Source: Paramoeba atlantica
Lineage: Eukaryota; Discosea
Direction: 5' to 3'
DNA length: 64,000 nucleotides
Assembly (NCBI GenBank): GCA_977017575.1
Contig: CDRNVI010000030.1
Coordinates: 992,001 to 1,056,000 of the forward strand
The notes beneath the pieces were generated by a model. It searched no databases. It was not told the origin of the DNA and saw only the letters and a list, made by a program, of their open reading frames with translations. Positions 63,641 to 64,000 of this stretch are shown one piece after another (within the stretch, counting starts at the first letter, position 1; each line of letters opens with the position of its first letter). Position numbers and translations under genes: made by a program.

Positions 63641-64000
63641 CTATAGCTTTGATATAGCTATATTCGAGTCTTGTGAAGATGAATCAATCATTTGCGAGTC
63701 AACATCCAGGTCACCATCCTCAGGAACGGTATCGAAGAAGTTTTGTACTGCGGTATCGCTCACGTCTGCCAAAGCAGAGGGAACCCAACGGGGATCTTTG
63801 GTTTTTTCCCGCAACTGAGCGCGCACGCCCTCATCAAAATCCGGTGAACGACATAAAAATCCTTGGCTAAGACGATATTCCAAACGGAAGTTTTCTTGTG
63901 GTGTAGGTAGACTCTGTACACGTCGAAACATTTCCCAGGTTACTTTCACTGAGAGTGGAGCATTACGAAGTAGTGATTGAAGTATCGCATCCACAAATTC
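63641..64000 (-). CDS. HIBCH: 3-hydroxyisobutyryl-CoA hydrolase, C-terminal part
   Basis: The last 119 residues of a gene that runs off the right edge of the window. APLSVKVTWEMFRR, FRLEYRLSQGFLCRSPDFDEGVRAQLREKTKDPRWVPSAL matches the C-terminal signature of 3-hydroxyisobutyryl-CoA hydrolase (SPTSLKVT..., MEYRLSQ, DFxEGVRA, PKWxP), the crotonase-family thioesterase of mitochondrial valine breakdown. The catalytic residues lie upstream and are not in view. An acidic tail of about 25 residues (VPEDGDLDVDSQM) follows the domain. No start codon is present in the window. Confidence 0.88.
   Translation of the reverse strand, partial: EFVDAILQSLLRNAPLSVKVTWEMFRRVQSLPTPQENFRLEYRLSQGFLCRSPDFDEGVRAQLREKTKDPRWVPSALADVSDTAVQNFFDTVPEDGDLDVDSQMIDSSSQDSNIAISKL

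Overview
The window looks like nuclear DNA of a compact-genome kinetoplastid (Euglenozoa). All 33 protein genes I accept lie on the minus strand, one about every 1.9 kb, with no cis-intron that I can support well. Several start codons are preceded on the coding strand by a pyrimidine tract and an AG, as expected for polycistronic transcription resolved by spliced-leader trans-splicing. The gene content agrees: a very large REH2-type editing helicase, a deoxyhypusine synthase paralogue whose catalytic lysine segment is gone (as in the trypanosomatid prozyme), and leucine-rich-repeat proteins of a style common in free-living or early-branching kinetoplastids. Gene density suggests a Perkinsela-like or other early-branching lineage, but no spliced-leader gene or rRNA is present to settle this. 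In the annotations, where an open frame begins upstream of the first in-frame ATG I start the gene at the ATG, and I use an intervening splice acceptor to choose between ATGs.

Layout in plus-strand coordinates (transcription runs from high to low). 0.4-14 kb: b5 reductase, LRR protein 1, a two-knuckle CCHC protein, glutamate-cysteine ligase, two tandem mitochondrial-type paralogues with ubiquitin-like tails, a small membrane protein, an RRM-type protein, a VDLD-domain protein, exosome RRP4 and a basic protein. 14-17.6 kb: gene-free, with structured AT-rich DNA, a 74-bp inverted repeat and an unclassified element with terminal repeats. 17.6-25.8 kb: PrmC/HemK methyltransferase, LRR protein 2, hexose-type transporter, RRM protein, Y14, deoxyhypusine synthase-like protein and a small basic protein. 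26-29.1 kb: a Tc1/mariner element carrying a whole Merlin transposon and, separately, a 325-bp MITE. 30-52.4 kb: Yae1-like protein, REH2 (2105 aa), TMA16, a coiled-coil/BRCT protein, mitoribosomal uL3m, an Ulp1/SENP protease, a MER3/HFM1 helicase, a small membrane protein, a second VDLD protein and a Ser-rich protein. 52.4-58.8 kb: repeat relics, an actin-related protein and a second Merlin copy with part of the same Tc1 host. 58.8-64 kb: LRR protein 3, two unknown proteins and the C-terminus of 3-hydroxyisobutyryl-CoA hydrolase.

Functional themes: mitochondrial gene expression (REH2, uL3m, PrmC and probably several small proteins), RNA processing (RRP4, Y14, two RRM-like proteins), translation and ribosome assembly (DHS-like, TMA16, Yae1-like), thiol metabolism, SUMO processing and meiotic recombination. 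Four genes carry abrupt GC-rich, strongly strand-skewed patches in an otherwise AT-rich window. The most interesting items are the multi-module N-terminus of REH2, the DHS pseudoenzyme, the tandem ubiquitin-like paralogues, the paired VDLD proteins and the three-layer transposon nest, whose partial duplicate lets the insertions be ordered in time. I found no virus-like or LTR element.
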